Assembly: GCA_013416795.1 (NCBI GenBank)
Contig: RQSC01000004.1
Span: 443,765 to 487,655 of the forward strand
Source of the DNA: Prasinococcaceae sp. CCMP 1430
Lineage: Eukaryota; Prasinodermophyta; Palmophyllophyceae; Prasinococcales; Prasinococcaceae
Direction: 5' to 3'
DNA: 43,891 nt
Shown here: piece after piece, positions 9,522 through 20,689 of the stretch
Position numbering within the stretch: the first letter of the stretch is position 1
Layout: the number at the start of each line of letters is the position of its first letter
Made by a program: the position numbers and the translations under genes
Notes under the pieces: generated by a model
Told to the model about the DNA's origin: nothing
The model's database searches: none
The model's input: only the letters and a program-made list of their open reading frames with translations

Positions 9522-10757
9522 TTACAATGTTGTCCCAGCGCCGAGCAGCGCGGCGAGCGCGCGCGACCGCTCGATCACGTCCGGGTCGGAGGCTTTGGAC
9601 TCCTCCTCGTCGAGCTGGGCGAAGAGCGCCTTGAAAGACGCGTAGTGCTGCTCCGCGCGACCGATGTCGCCGTTGTTGTACAGGGTGATGGCATAGTTCA
9701 GCTCGAAGAGGTGGTCCTGCTCCATCTCAATGGCCTTCTCGTACGCCGAGCACGAATTCTCGAAGTCGTCGAGGCGCGCGAGGGTGATGGCGAGGTACAT
9801 GTACGAACTCGCGAAGTCGGGTTTGAGATTGATCGAGCTCGAGAAGAAATGGAAGGCGCTCGCGTGCTGCCCGGTGTTGAGGTGCACCAGCCCGAGGTTG
9901 TACGAGATGATCCACTCGAAGGGGTCCAGGTACAGCGCCTTCTTCAGGCACGCCACGGCCGCCACGTACTTCTGCTTGGAGAAGAAGCACATGCCCACAT
10001 TGTTCCACAGCTGCGCGCTGTTGGGCGTCTGCACCGCCGCCACGCGGTACTTGACCAGCGCGACATCGCAGTCGGAGTTGTCCTGGATGATTGAGCCCGC
10101 AGCCAGGATGGTCTTGGGGTTGCGTGGATCGTGAGTGAGCGAATTGCCCAAGAAGTCGAACGCGCGAAAGTTCTCCCCCAGGCGAAGGTACAGCAGTCCG
10201 ACGACCGTCAGCATCTCCGAGTTCTCCGGCGAGAACTCCAGCGCCTCGAGGTACACCTCCACTGCACTCTTGTAGTCCTCCTGCAGCGTGAAGACCTTGC
10301 CCAATTGCATGTACGTCACCTCGTGCTTCTGCTGCGAGTTGGCGCTGCGGAAGCTCTCGGCTGCGCGCTCGTACAGCTTCAAGTATATGCAACACAGCCC
10401 GATGCAGTGCCAGATTTCCCAATCGTCGAGCCCTGCAGCCTGCGCCTCCTCGTAGACGTCGAGCGCGGCCTGGTGTTTCCCGAGCAGGTAAAGCGAGCGC
10501 CCGACTTGCTTCATGTTGGCGAGGTTGCGCGGGTTGAGCGCTGCCGCCGCCTGGAACAGCGTCAGGCTCTCCGCAATCTGCCCGCGCTGCCGGAGTATGA
10601 GAGCCTTGACGTATACCGCGTACTCGCACCGCCCTTGCGTCGCCTCCATGACCTCCTCGGCCACCTTCAGGCACTCGTCGAAGTCATGCCGCACGTACAG
10701 CGCGTGCAGCTCGTGGTTGCGGGACACACTGGGCGCCGCCGCCGAGGAGGATGCCAT
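9522..10757 (-). CDS. BBS4: Bardet-Biedl syndrome 4 protein (BBSome subunit)
   Basis: A TPR protein of the BBSome, the coat that moves membrane cargo in cilia with IFT. The 411-residue product is an intronless run of TPRs with clear BBS4 signature stretches: YVRHDFDEC, ATQGRCEYAVYVKALI, VGRSLYLLGKHQAALDVYEEA, FSPENSEMLTVVGLLYLRLG, LTHDPRNPKTILAAGS, LWNNVGMCFFSKQKYVAAV and YNLGLVHLNTGQHASAFHF. I chose ATG 10757 (MASSSAAAP...) because the helical repeats begin just after it, as in the family, and the length fits BBS4 without its variable tails. The frame stays open upstream and runs into TIC236-like sequence (see that entry). A BBSome gene implies a ciliated host or retained ciliary function. 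The family call is very secure; whether the transcript starts here is inferred. Confidence 0.94.
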   Translation of the reverse strand: MASSSAAAPSVSRNHELHALYVRHDFDECLKVAEEVMEATQGRCEYAVYVKALILRQRGQIAESLTLFQAAAALNPRNLANMKQVGRSLYLLGKHQAALDVYEEAQAAGLDDWEIWHCIGLCCIYLKLYERAAESFRSANSQQKHEVTYMQLGKVFTLQEDYKSAVEVYLEALEFSPENSEMLTVVGLLYLRLGENFRAFDFLGNSLTHDPRNPKTILAAGSIIQDNSDCDVALVKYRVAAVQTPNSAQLWNNVGMCFFSKQKYVAAVACLKKALYLDPFEWIISYNLGLVHLNTGQHASAFHFFSSSINLKPDFASSYMYLAITLARLDDFENSCSAYEKAIEMEQDHLFELNYAITLYNNGDIGRAEQHYASFKALFAQLDEEESKASDPDVIERSRALAALLGAGTTL

Positions 10758-10936
10758 CGCTGCCGCCACGGGGCGGAGCGCCACTGAATGAAGCGCCCGG
10801 GCGGGGTGGCGCACTCGTAAGCCCGCGGCTGCTCCGACGGCGCGTGGGCAGCGCCCGCGTGTTTGCGCGGCGCGGCCTCGGGCGCTGTCTGCGGGGTCGC
10901 CGTCGGCGCCGGGCGTGCGGGTACACACGCGTCCAC

Positions 10937-11990
10937 GGGAGGCCCAGCTGCGGCGCCCTCGAGCCCGGGCCCGCTCCTCGCCCTCCGCTTCGGGTCCCTC
11001 CGAGCCCTTGGCGTCTTCCGTCGATGCAACGAGGCCGCGCGGAAGCGGGAGACTCCCCGCGAGCCGCAGGTGCCCGGGCGCCGTCGCGGGCGACAGGAGC
11101 GCGTTGAACGCCAGGCGACGCGAGCGCGTGACCGCCGCATTGGCCTCGGCCTTCTGCAGCGGCGTGTCGCCGACCGCACCGTCGAGGAGCTTGACGCTCA
11201 CCTCAGCCTCGGGACGCTCGGTGGTGCCAAGCACCTTCCCCTGCACGTACAGGGCACCACTGATTGGCGGAGCGCGCTCGCTCACGCTGCCGTTGGGGCC
11301 GGGGGCGAGCTCGACCAAGTTCCCCGCCGGGCCGACGCCACCGCCGCCGGTGGTGGGCGCCCCCGCGGGGGAGGAGCGCGCGAGGCTGAGCAGCAGCGGC
11401 GCCGGGAACTCCACGAGCGAGAAGGTGGCATTCTGTTCGGGGCCCAGCAGCCTCCCGCTCATGCGCAGACTCGCGTCGCCGCTGTCCGCCTGGAGCCGCG
11501 ACAGCACGAGGCCGGTGTCGGAGTCAAAGCTGCCGCTCGCGGCGAGCTCCTGCAGCGTGTGCGCACCCCATTGCCAGCCGGCGCCACGCAGATCGAAGAC
11601 GGCGGTGTGCGTGGCCTCGTCCATGCCCTCCTTGGTGCCGCTCGCCTCCACGCGGCCCTGCCAGCGCCCGCGCAGATCGCGGAGCCCGGGGAGGGACCCG
11701 CCACTGCCACCGGAGTCCCCGACGGCGAGCTCTTTGGCGGGCGCCGTCGGGGCGTCACTGGAACGCTTGCCCTGCTTGGCGCCGCCTCCGCTCGCCGCGC
11801 CCGCGCCGTCGCTCGCGGCCCCCGCCGTGTTGAGCCTCCCGGCCTCGAGTCCCGCGGCAATCTCCAACTGCTGCGTGAGCTCGTCGGCGACGACGCCGAG
11901 GCCCTTGACGCCCTCGACGAAAGCGAGCTTCGTGCGTCCCACCGCGGCGCCAAAGTCAAGTTCGCCGCGCGTGGACTGCGAAAGCAGTTG
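10937..11990 (-). CDS. TIC236: TIC236 (TamB/DUF490-type) plastid translocon protein, internal fragment
   Basis: TIC236 is the large inner-envelope protein that links TIC to TOC in plastid protein import and is related to bacterial TamB. The fragment matches the central beta-rich region: LRDLRGRWQGRVEASG, AVFDLRGAGWQWGAHTLQEL, SGSFDSDTGLVLSRL, GDASLRMSGRLLGPEQNATF, GALYVQGKVLGTTERPEAEV, SVKLLDGAVGDTPLQKAEA and SLPLPRG. Both sides are cut. The 5' side ends at the N at 11991. On the 3' side, family similarity fades about 180 bases before BBS4 begins, so the long C-terminal DUF490 region is missing. The same frame continues without a stop into BBS4. Possible explanations are a misassembly without an N, a truncated gene copy, or a real fusion. 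The family call is strong; the status of the gene is open. Confidence 0.8.
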
Positions 11991-11991
11991 N
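11991..11991. other. Single N, probable hidden assembly join
   Basis: TIC236 similarity stops here on the minus strand, and beyond it lies the leader of a plus-strand acetyltransferase gene. Confidence 0.6.
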
Positions 11992-11993
11992 GC

Positions 11994-13463
<1,470 letters not shown>

Positions 13464-13634
13464 TCCGCAGTGCGCGCTGTATATTTAATGACGCCTCGGA
13501 AGTTGGCACGGCGTCGTACAAATAGTAGGATGAGTGCGGCGCGCCAGCACCGGCGGGCGAGCTGGTGGACACGCGCACGGAGAGAATTGGGGGAAAATTA
13601 CGCGCGTCCGAGCTAAGGCGCGCTGGCCGCGCGT

Positions 13635-15686
13635 TCAGAACGTGCTCAGAGAGTCCTCGAAGCGGCTGCGCCCAGGAGACGTCGGCGGTGGCCCGAACGT
13701 CGCCACCTCCCCGTCAGCTCCATGCGCAGCGAAAGTCCGCTTCTTTGGCGGGGATTGCGGCGTGGGCGCGTGAGCGATCCTCTCAAGCGTCCATCTGCCG
13801 CCGCCGCTTGCGCCGAGCAGCGTCAGCCTGTGCGTGTGGAAACGCGCGAGCGACGGGCGGTGGCCCACCGACACGAAACCTGTGCAGGTCCTCCGTATGA
13901 GCGCATACGCGAGCTCCGTGTTGTCCTCATCGAGCGCGGAGGTGCTCTCGTCGAGCACGCAGAATCGCGGTGAGGCCAACCGCAGCGCTGCGAGAGCCAG
14001 GCGTTGCTGCTCGCCGAGCGAGCAGAGCTCATCCCACGGCTGGGTCGCGTCGAAGCCGCCAACGCGGTCGGGCAGACACCCCAAGTTGACTTCCTCGAGC
14101 GCCCTGCGCATGTCCTCGTCGGTTGGTGTGCCGGGCGCGTTGGGCGGCAGCGGGTAAAGCAATAGCGCGCGCAGCGACACACGCGCAGAGTACGGTTTCT
14201 GTGGCAGGAAGCGTGCGCCGCTCGAAATGAACATCGCGCCGTGGCCTGCATGTGCGGGCCAAAGACCTGCGAGCGCGCGCAGCAGGCTCGTCTTGCCCGC
14301 GCCGCTCGCGCCACAGATGAGTAGCGCGTCGCCGGCGTCCAGCTCAAGTTTCAGGCGCTCGAGCAGCTTCGCAGGCACGGCCGCCGACCCAGTGGCACCG
14401 CCGTCTGCACCGTACGTCGGGTGCCACAGCGTTAAGTCGCGCACCTGCAGCCACGAGAGGTTGCCATTCTCCAGCGCGCGCAATTCATGTTGTAACCCGA
14501 CTCGCCGAGAGGCACCGCCGGTGCGGCTCGTCACCGCCTCGCGCGAGGTCCCTGCAGCATCCCCCTCCGCATCCTGCGAAGCCACGTCCTGGTCGAATGC
14601 GGCGTAGAACGTGTGCACTCGGTCGACGGTGCTCGAAAAAGCCGACAGCTCAGGGAGATTGTCAAAGATGAAGGACAGGTCGGCTCGCGTCGTCGCAAAG
14701 GAGCTAGTGGCCTGCTGAACGGCGCCCATCTCGATCTTGCCGGCGAAGTACGCAGGCGCAGTGACGGCGAGGGGCAGCACGCCCGTAAGGTGCGAGTAGG
14801 CGCCAACGCAATAATTGGCCGCGGAGCGCCAGATACGGCGAGTCCACTCCAACTGCTGCGAGTCCTGGTACCGTGCCATGATGGCGCCGGTCTCGGCTTG
14901 GCCACCGCGCGCGAGCGCCACGGCTTCAGCGTTGTCGCGCAGACGCGCAAGCGCGTACCGGTAGTCGCCGTCCGCCTGCGCTGAGCCCGCCGCAAGCTGC
15001 GTGAGCTTGGCGGAAAGCGCGCCGCTGAAGCCCGTGCCGACGGCCGCGTACGCTGCAAGCGCTGCGGCTAGCTTCGGCGAGATGCGCCACAACACGCGTC
15101 CGTGCACGATGACGCCTATCGCCGCGCCCAGCGCGCGCATTGCCAGCGCAGTGCTCTGCTCGACGAAAGCCTCAATGTCCGTAGCGACGCGCTCGTCGGG
15201 GTCGCTCACGCCACCTTCGCCAAGCACGCTGATGCCGTAGAGCGCGCGCGCCTCGGCGTAACGGCGCAGCGCATCGCGAGTGAGCCAGGCGCGCCACTCC
15301 ATAGTGAGGTTGGCTTGCCAGAGATAGTGAAACTCCCCGACGGGCCGCAGCGCGAAGCCCAACACCACGCTCTTGGCCACCGCGCGCCAGAAGAGCTTGC
15401 TGTCGCGCTTGCTCAGCGCCGTCCACATGTCAGCGCCGACATTGCTCCAGTACACGCCCACTCCTTGCCAGAAGAAGGTGAGGGCAACCAGCACAGCCAT
15501 GCGCTGCTGCGCTGGGCGGGCATCCTCCGAGTCTCGCCAGTACAGCTTCCAGAGCGCGACTGCGCGGCGCAGCGTTTGTGCGTCAACTGGCATCGAATTG
15601 CCGCTCGTGCTCGATGGCGCACCCTGCCCTGCTCCACTCGCCGCGCCAAACAAAGCGCCGGCGAGAGCCTCGCGCGCTCGGCGCAC
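13635..15686 (-). CDS. ABCD-type half ABC transporter (peroxisomal/plastid family)
   Basis: A 683-residue half transporter: a membrane domain followed by one ATPase domain. Membrane-part motifs typical of the ABCD/SbmA-BacA group are visible (LYWRDSEDARPAQQR, WTALSKRDSKLFWRA, LTMEWRAWLTRDAL, SDPDERVATDIEAFVEQ). The ATPase has Walker A GASGAGKTS, a Q-loop region FLPQKPYSARVSLR, an unusual signature CSLGEQQRLALA, Walker B VLDESTSALD and the H-loop GHRPSLARFH. Substrates of relatives are fatty acyl-CoAs (peroxisome) or unknown (plant ABCD2 in plastids). The location cannot be decided here, although the Ala/Arg-rich first 30 residues could form a transit peptide. No intron is needed. The start at 15686 is the first ATG of the frame and is uncertain. 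It converges with the acetyltransferase gene, with stops about 170 bases apart. Confidence 0.88.
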   Translation of the reverse strand: MRRAREALAGALFGAASGAGQGAPSSTSGNSMPVDAQTLRRAVALWKLYWRDSEDARPAQQRMAVLVALTFFWQGVGVYWSNVGADMWTALSKRDSKLFWRAVAKSVVLGFALRPVGEFHYLWQANLTMEWRAWLTRDALRRYAEARALYGISVLGEGGVSDPDERVATDIEAFVEQSTALAMRALGAAIGVIVHGRVLWRISPKLAAALAAYAAVGTGFSGALSAKLTQLAAGSAQADGDYRYALARLRDNAEAVALARGGQAETGAIMARYQDSQQLEWTRRIWRSAANYCVGAYSHLTGVLPLAVTAPAYFAGKIEMGAVQQATSSFATTRADLSFIFDNLPELSAFSSTVDRVHTFYAAFDQDVASQDAEGDAAGTSREAVTSRTGGASRRVGLQHELRALENGNLSWLQVRDLTLWHPTYGADGGATGSAAVPAKLLERLKLELDAGDALLICGASGAGKTSLLRALAGLWPAHAGHGAMFISSGARFLPQKPYSARVSLRALLLYPLPPNAPGTPTDEDMRRALEEVNLGCLPDRVGGFDATQPWDELCSLGEQQRLALAALRLASPRFCVLDESTSALDEDNTELAYALIRRTCTGFVSVGHRPSLARFHTHRLTLLGASGGGRWTLERIAHAPTPQSPPKKRTFAAHGADGEVATFGPPPTSPGRSRFEDSLSTF

Positions 15687-16518
15687 CGCCGCCGCGCCTT
15701 GCCACTCCGGGCAGGGCCCCTTCCCACCGCGTGAGCGCCGCCGGCGGGTGGCCGCCGTGCCTAGCGCGGCGCGGCCCGCGGCCCAGTCCGGCCCGCGGCT
15801 CGAACCGCGCGCGCCGCTCCGCTCGGGGAACGCCGCATCGGACCGGGTCTATCACAGCCGACACACCCCCGACAATTCGCGCACAGCTCCAAATACCCCG
15901 GTAAAGTTCCGGTGCTCACATCCAGGAACCCCGGTTGACATGTGTTCCGCGGGGGTCGCCGAGAGCATCGCCGGCGGCGGACACGGCGGAGGCTCTTCCA
16001 TCCGCGGTTGGGGTCGAGGCGCGCTCCGCGCCGATCGCCCCGCGCGTCCGTCCGAGGACTCTCTCAGTCGGATCTGGGGTCCGCGGCGGCGCCCTCGCAT
16101 GCGGCGCTCCCCTGTCGGCGGGCGACAAACCGGCGGCGGCGGGCCCGTGGCGCGCGCGCGCAAGAGAGGGTCTGCAATCGGCATCTTTCGCAACGCTTGC
16201 GAGCTTCTTCACATCAAAACGAGTCTGTTCGTTTTTGGTGGATGTCGGTCGTGCGTGCGTACGGCGGTTGAGGTTTCGATCCTAACCATAAACGCGCGGC
16301 CGCGACGGACGGGAAAATATCGGCCGCGCCCTTCCCCAACCGCCGCGGCCGTCGCGCCGCCCTCCGCGAAATATCGCTTTATACAACCACGGGAGACCTT
16401 TTCGCCCAGTCGAATCGAATGCAACGCGCGCGGGCACGGGGAGGGCGCGCGCGCGTCGCGGACTTTTCGGCCTTTTCGCCGCGCGCGCGACCGCTCGCCT
16501 GCGAGCGCGCGCTGATCT
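15687..16518. other. Intergenic, 5' flank of the ABC transporter
   Basis: CG-rich sequence with overlapping short frames on all strands and no recognisable protein, RNA or repeat. Confidence 0.45.
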
Positions 16519-16556
<38 letters not shown>

Positions 16557-16656
16557 NNNNNNNNNNNNNNNNNNNNNNNNNNNNNNNNNNNNNNNNNNNN
16601 NNNNNNNNNNNNNNNNNNNNNNNNNNNNNNNNNNNNNNNNNNNNNNNNNNNNNNNN
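16519..16656. other. Poly-T tract and 100-N assembly gap
   Basis: About 38 T residues run directly into 100 Ns (16557-16656). The fixed gap size suggests an unknown true length, and the homopolymer probably caused the break. Confidence 0.95.
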
Positions 16657-17075
16657 CCCCACCGGCCAGACCCCAGACGCGACCCGCGCCCGCGGCGCGG
16701 CGCGCGCGCGCTGTGGCTGGGAGGCCGCGGCGATGCCCTGCACCACACAGCTCGCCCTCTACCCGCTCGCGCCGATCAGCCGAGCGCGCCCCCATTTCGC
16801 GCGCGCGCTCCGCTCCAGGCGAATTCGTTCCCGGCTTCACGCGCCCACGCAGGAACTCCGTTTTTGTGGCGCGCGCGGCGCGCGCTCTCGCGGCGCGCGC
16901 CCTCCGCGACGGGGAGGAGGGAGGAACAAAAAAAAAAGAACAAGAAAAAAAACGACGCCGCGCGGAAGCGGAAGCGCCGCGCGCGCGCCGCCGCGCCCAC
17001 GAAACGACCCAGGACCTCGCGCCGCGGCGACGCGACGACCACCCCGCCGCGCGCCCCCCCAATCCCAGGAGAGGA
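16657..17075. other. Sequence between the gap and Sua5
   Basis: An open frame starting at ATG 16733 reaches the Sua5 gene through the N at 17076, but its Arg-rich translation and a purine tract (16917-16955) look non-coding. It could be leader or intron of Sua5. Confidence 0.4.
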
Positions 17076-17076
17076 N
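17076..17076. other. Single N, probable hidden assembly join
   Basis: The recognisable Sua5 sequence begins about 30 bases to the right with no start codon of its own. Confidence 0.45.
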
Positions 17077-18394
17077 GGGCGGCGGCGCGCCCGCGCGGCT
17101 GGGGCGGCACGTGAGCTCGGTGGACGAGGCGGCGGCGGCGCTGCGCGCGGGACAGCTGGTGGCGTTCCCCACGGAAACGGTGTACGGCCTCGGGGCGCAC
17201 GCGATGGACGCGGCCGCCGTCGCGAGCGTCTTCACGACCAAGGGAAGGCCACGCTCGGACCCGCTCATCGTGCACGTGGCGTGCGCCGAGGATGCAGAGG
17301 CGCTCGTCGAGCTCGACGAGCGGGGCATGGCGCTCATGCGGCGGCTCGCGGCCGCGTTCTGGCCGGGGCCACTCACGCTCGTCGCGCCGGCGTGCGCAGC
17401 GCTTCCGAGTGCCGTCACGGCCGGGTCGGGCTTCGTGGGCGTCCGCATCCCGGCGCACGCGCGCGCCCTCGACCTGCTACGCGCAGCCGCCGTGCCCGTC
17501 GCCGCGCCGTCCGCCAATCGCTTCGGCCACGTGAGCCCGACGCGCCCCGAGCACGTCATGGACGACCTGGGCGCGCATCCCATTCTCGTGCTCTCGCCCG
17601 ACGAGCGCGCCGACAATGCCAGCGCGCCGCCGTGCTGTGAGGTGGGCATCGAAAGTACAGTCATCAAGCTCGACACCGCCGCCTCGCAGCTGGTGCTGCT
17701 ACGAAGGGGCGGCGTACCCGAGTCCGAGTTGGAACGCTGGCTCGACGCTGAGCCCACCGGCTTCACGCTGCGCAGGCAGCGTACACACACCGACACGGCG
17801 GCCGCGGTGGCGGGCGAGTCAGCCGCTGCTACTGGCGGTGAGGCAGCTGACCAGGCGCCGCCTCCGCACGGCGCGACCGATGGGGGCGACGAAGGCGGCG
17901 GGACGGTCGCCCCCGGCATGCTGCTGACGCACTACTCGCCCGATCTGCCCGCTTACCTCGTCGCGGGCGCCCGTGGCGCACCCGGCGCGCCGTCGGCGCC
18001 GCGCGGCGCGACGGCGACGGCGTTCACCACGAGCAGCGCGGTGGTACTGGACTTTGGTGGGCGGCTCGCGCGGTTGAAGGGCGCCGCGCACGCCTACCGC
18101 GACCTGTCACCATTGGGTGACGCTGCCGAGGCTGCTACGCGCGTCTTTGAGGCGCTGCGCTGGTCTGAGGAGCAGGCGGCCGGCGGCGGGCGCGTCGTCC
18201 TCCTTCCAAACCTCACCGCGACGGAGAAGCGATCGGCGGGTGCGACGGCGCGGTCGGCGGAGCGCGTGCCGGCTCTCGCGGACCGCCTCTTCCGCGCGGC
18301 CTCGGGCCAGACGGCGCGCCTGTCCGCAGACGACGCCGACGTGGTAGTCGACGCTCCGCTTGTTGAGCGCCGGCAGGGAAGCGAGCACGAGTAA
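17077..18394 (+). CDS. SUA5: Sua5/YrdC threonylcarbamoyl-AMP synthase (5' end unresolved)
   Basis: Makes threonylcarbamoyl-AMP from Thr, bicarbonate and ATP, the first step of t6A37 tRNA modification. The YrdC domain begins at SVDEAAAALRAGQLVAFPTETVYGLGA-type sequence and has the KGRPRSDPLIVHV substrate loop, FWPGPLTLV, GVRIPAH and SANRFGHVSPT. A linker with APGMLLTHYSP, equivalent to the PGMKYRHYAP gate of Sua5, leads to the C-terminal Sua5 domain (VVLDFGGRLARLKG, DLSPLGDAAEAATRVFEALR, LADRLFRAASG). This makes it the long Sua5 type, not short TsaC. A Thr/Ala-rich insert of about 50 residues separates the domains. No ATG fits immediately upstream; the true N-terminus, perhaps a targeting peptide, is probably lost at the N at 17076. 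The stop is TAA at 18392-18394. Confidence 0.92.
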
Positions 18395-18586
18395 AAAAAA
18401 AAGTTTGTGTATTTTTGTCGTTTTTGCCAGCGCACGCTGGCAGGGTTCGGGCAGGCACGCGGGCGGTCATATCGCTGCTGTGCGGCGAGAGCAGCCGAGC
18501 GGGCGCCCAGCAGACCAGGAGGCACCTCTCGCCCCGGCCGATTCCCCGCGCGCGCGGGGACGCACGCCCCCGTTGTTTCGCTGGGC

Positions 18587-19068
18587 TCAGCTTGCAGGGA
18601 CGGGCCTGCCTCCTCCGCGTTGACGGTTGTTGTAGCTTCCGCCGCGGCCGCCCTGGCCGCCGCGCTGCTGCTGCTGGCCACCACCACCGCGTTGCTGGTA
18701 CTGGCCGCCCTGCTGCTGGCCGCGGGGGCGCTGGGGCACACGGTCAGGGCGGTTGCGCGTCTCCACGCGCATTCCACCGAAGGTCTCTGAGTCGTGGCGA
18801 CGCATCTCCGAGTAGCGGTCGCGGCTGCGACCACCCGCCGCCTTATCCGTGGCCTCGCAGCTGATCGAGTCGAAGAAGTCGTCCTGCTCGTACGGCGCGC
18901 TAGCCACAGGGACGGGCGAACGCCCGCCGGGGCCAGTCATCGTCGCAAAGATCTGGTCTTTGTTGAACTTCCTTGTGGTCGCCTCGAAGTCGAAGTCGTC
19001 GCCTACGGGCACCGGGCCGGGCCGAGCGCCACCGCCGCGGCTGCCACGGCCGCCGGCCGGCGCGCGCG
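18587..19068 (-). CDS. DCP5: DCP5/LSM14 (Trailer hitch, RAP55) mRNA decapping protein, C-terminal part
   Basis: A P-body scaffold that promotes decapping and translational repression. Three motifs diagnostic of the family occur in order: an FDF motif (DDFDFEATTRKFNKDQIF), an FFD box (YEQDDFFDSISCEATDK) and a TFG box (RRHDSETFGGMR), followed by an RGG/Gln-rich tail (RGQQQGGQYQQRGGGG...NNRQRGGG). About 160 residues are present. The N-terminal LSm domain is missing because the sequence meets the N at 19069. The stop is at 18587-18589. It faces away from the MORN gene, which also lacks its 5' end at the same N, so the lost segment probably holds both starts and a shared promoter. Confidence 0.88.
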
Positions 19069-19069
19069 N
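19069..19069. other. Single N, probable hidden assembly join
   Basis: Two divergent genes (DCP5 on minus, MORN protein on plus) both lose their N-termini exactly here. Confidence 0.65.
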
Positions 19070-20642
19070 TGGGGGGGAGAAGCCACTGCACGTGCAGGTG
19101 GACGCAGATGGGTCGGTGTACGCGGGAGAGTGGTCCGCTGCTGACGGCGCGGCCGAGGGCGTGGGAGTGTACGTGTCGGCAGCAGGCAACTCGTACGTCG
19201 CGCGGCGCGGCGCGTGCCGCTGCGGCCGCCCACTGTGTGAGGGTGTTCGGAGCTCGCGCGCCTGTGCATGCGCGTGCGCGAGCACGCGAAGTCAACCTGC
19301 TCACAGGGGTTATCCTGGGCCGCCTGCACGCGCGCGCTGACGCATTGGGCTGCGCGCAGGTACGCCGGCGAATGGCGATCTGGCCAGCGGGCAGGTGCGG
19401 GCGTGTGTACGCTCTCGGCGGGCGGGACGCCCGCAACGTACGAGGGCCAATTCGATGCCGACGAGCTGCACGGCGCGTGCATCGTGCGCCTTGGTGATGC
19501 GCCTACTCGCGCGGCAACATTTGAGCGCAACCGAGTCGTGTCCGCGGGGGACGCGAGCACGAACGCGGCCGCTGAGGCCGCGGCGGTCCAGGCGCGCTCC
19601 ATGGCGGAAGCGGCGAGGCACGCCGCTGACCGAGCGAGGGCACAAACGGCGCAGCAGGAGGAGGGCACCATCCGCGCACGCGCGCAGAGCGACGTGACGG
19701 GCGCACCGGCGACGGATGGTGCTGTGCCGCAGCGGGTCGACAACGCACTCACAGCAGCAGAGGCAGAGGACACTGCGGTGTCCGCCCCGCCGCGGGCCGT
19801 CACGATGGCGCCTCCGCCAGTGGCGATGCCCCCACCGCCCGCCACCGCTGCTGGTGCTGCAACAACGTCCGACTCAGCGCTCACTGGGGCGAGCTCCGCG
19901 CCTGAGGCCAACGATTCCGTGCAGGCAGCGACGGACACAGCTGCGACCACGCCGCCTCCCATGTTTTCCGCGCCGCCGGTCACCTCGACCCCGCCAGGAT
20001 TCACCGCCGCGGCAAGTACGCCTTCGCAGTCGCACCTGCGCAGACGCGGTCGTACGAGTGCGTCGCCCGCATCAATGCAGGAGCAACAGGAACGCGTTGC
20101 GGCGCTGACCAAGCCTCCACCACCGGCGCCGGCGGGGCCATTAGAGACCGGGACAAACGCCGGTGTTTCTGGCAGCGCCTCTGGAGCGAAGGCCGGCGGG
20201 ATCAAACGCACGTTCACCATCATGCTGAGCGTGCTCATGATTGCCATCGGCATCGGCGCCGCGGGACTGGCGGCTCGGCCCGAAGCACGCGAAGCGCTCA
20301 GTGCTGCCGCTCACGCGCGGATGCACTGCGTGCCGTCCGTCGTGACCGTGATGACCGAGTGCACGACGGACGCCATGTCGTGCGCCGCCGTCGTGCACGG
20401 CATGAGGGTCCTGCCCATGCTTGCCGCTGCTGCTGTGGGTGCCCTGGTTTTGTCGGTGGCGTTTTCGTCGAGGCTCGGCTTCAACGGGGCCGTGCTGTAC
20501 TGCGCGTTCCTCACCTCGGTGTTGGCCCTGGGGCTATTGTACGCCGGGTACGGATACGTACCTGGCTGCCCGCCGGCGCTGGTTTTCCAGTGCATCGGAA
20601 TGTTCCACCAGCCCGCTCGGGCGCTCATCGTGTTCGAGGTGA
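19070..20642 (+). CDS. MORN-repeat multi-pass membrane protein (5' partial, 3' end uncertain)
   Basis: Exon 1 (to 19192) encodes a MORN unit (GSVYAGEWSAADGAAEGVGVY). Intron 19193-19359 (GTACGT...GCAG) joins in phase to give GNS|YAGEWRSGQRAGAGV, a second MORN unit, followed by a third (YEGQFDADELHGACIVRLG). Next come an Ala-rich helical stretch, a long Pro/Ala/Thr-rich linker and a basic segment (GGIKRT). Three hydrophobic spans close the protein (FTIMLSVLMIAIGIGAAGLA; VLPMLAAAAVGALVLSVAF; VLYCAFLTSVLALGLLYAGYG). The MORN part probably faces the cytosol and may bind lipid or cytoskeleton; this is inference. The frame stays open past 20690, antisense to the next gene. A possible 43-base intron (acceptor GGTTTTCCAG) would bring in a TGA at 20640-20642. 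No closer family was recognised. Confidence 0.62.
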
Positions 20643-20689
20643 CTGACGGGGACGGGGTAGCTAGGCCGCGGCGCTGTCCAAGCGGTGGC

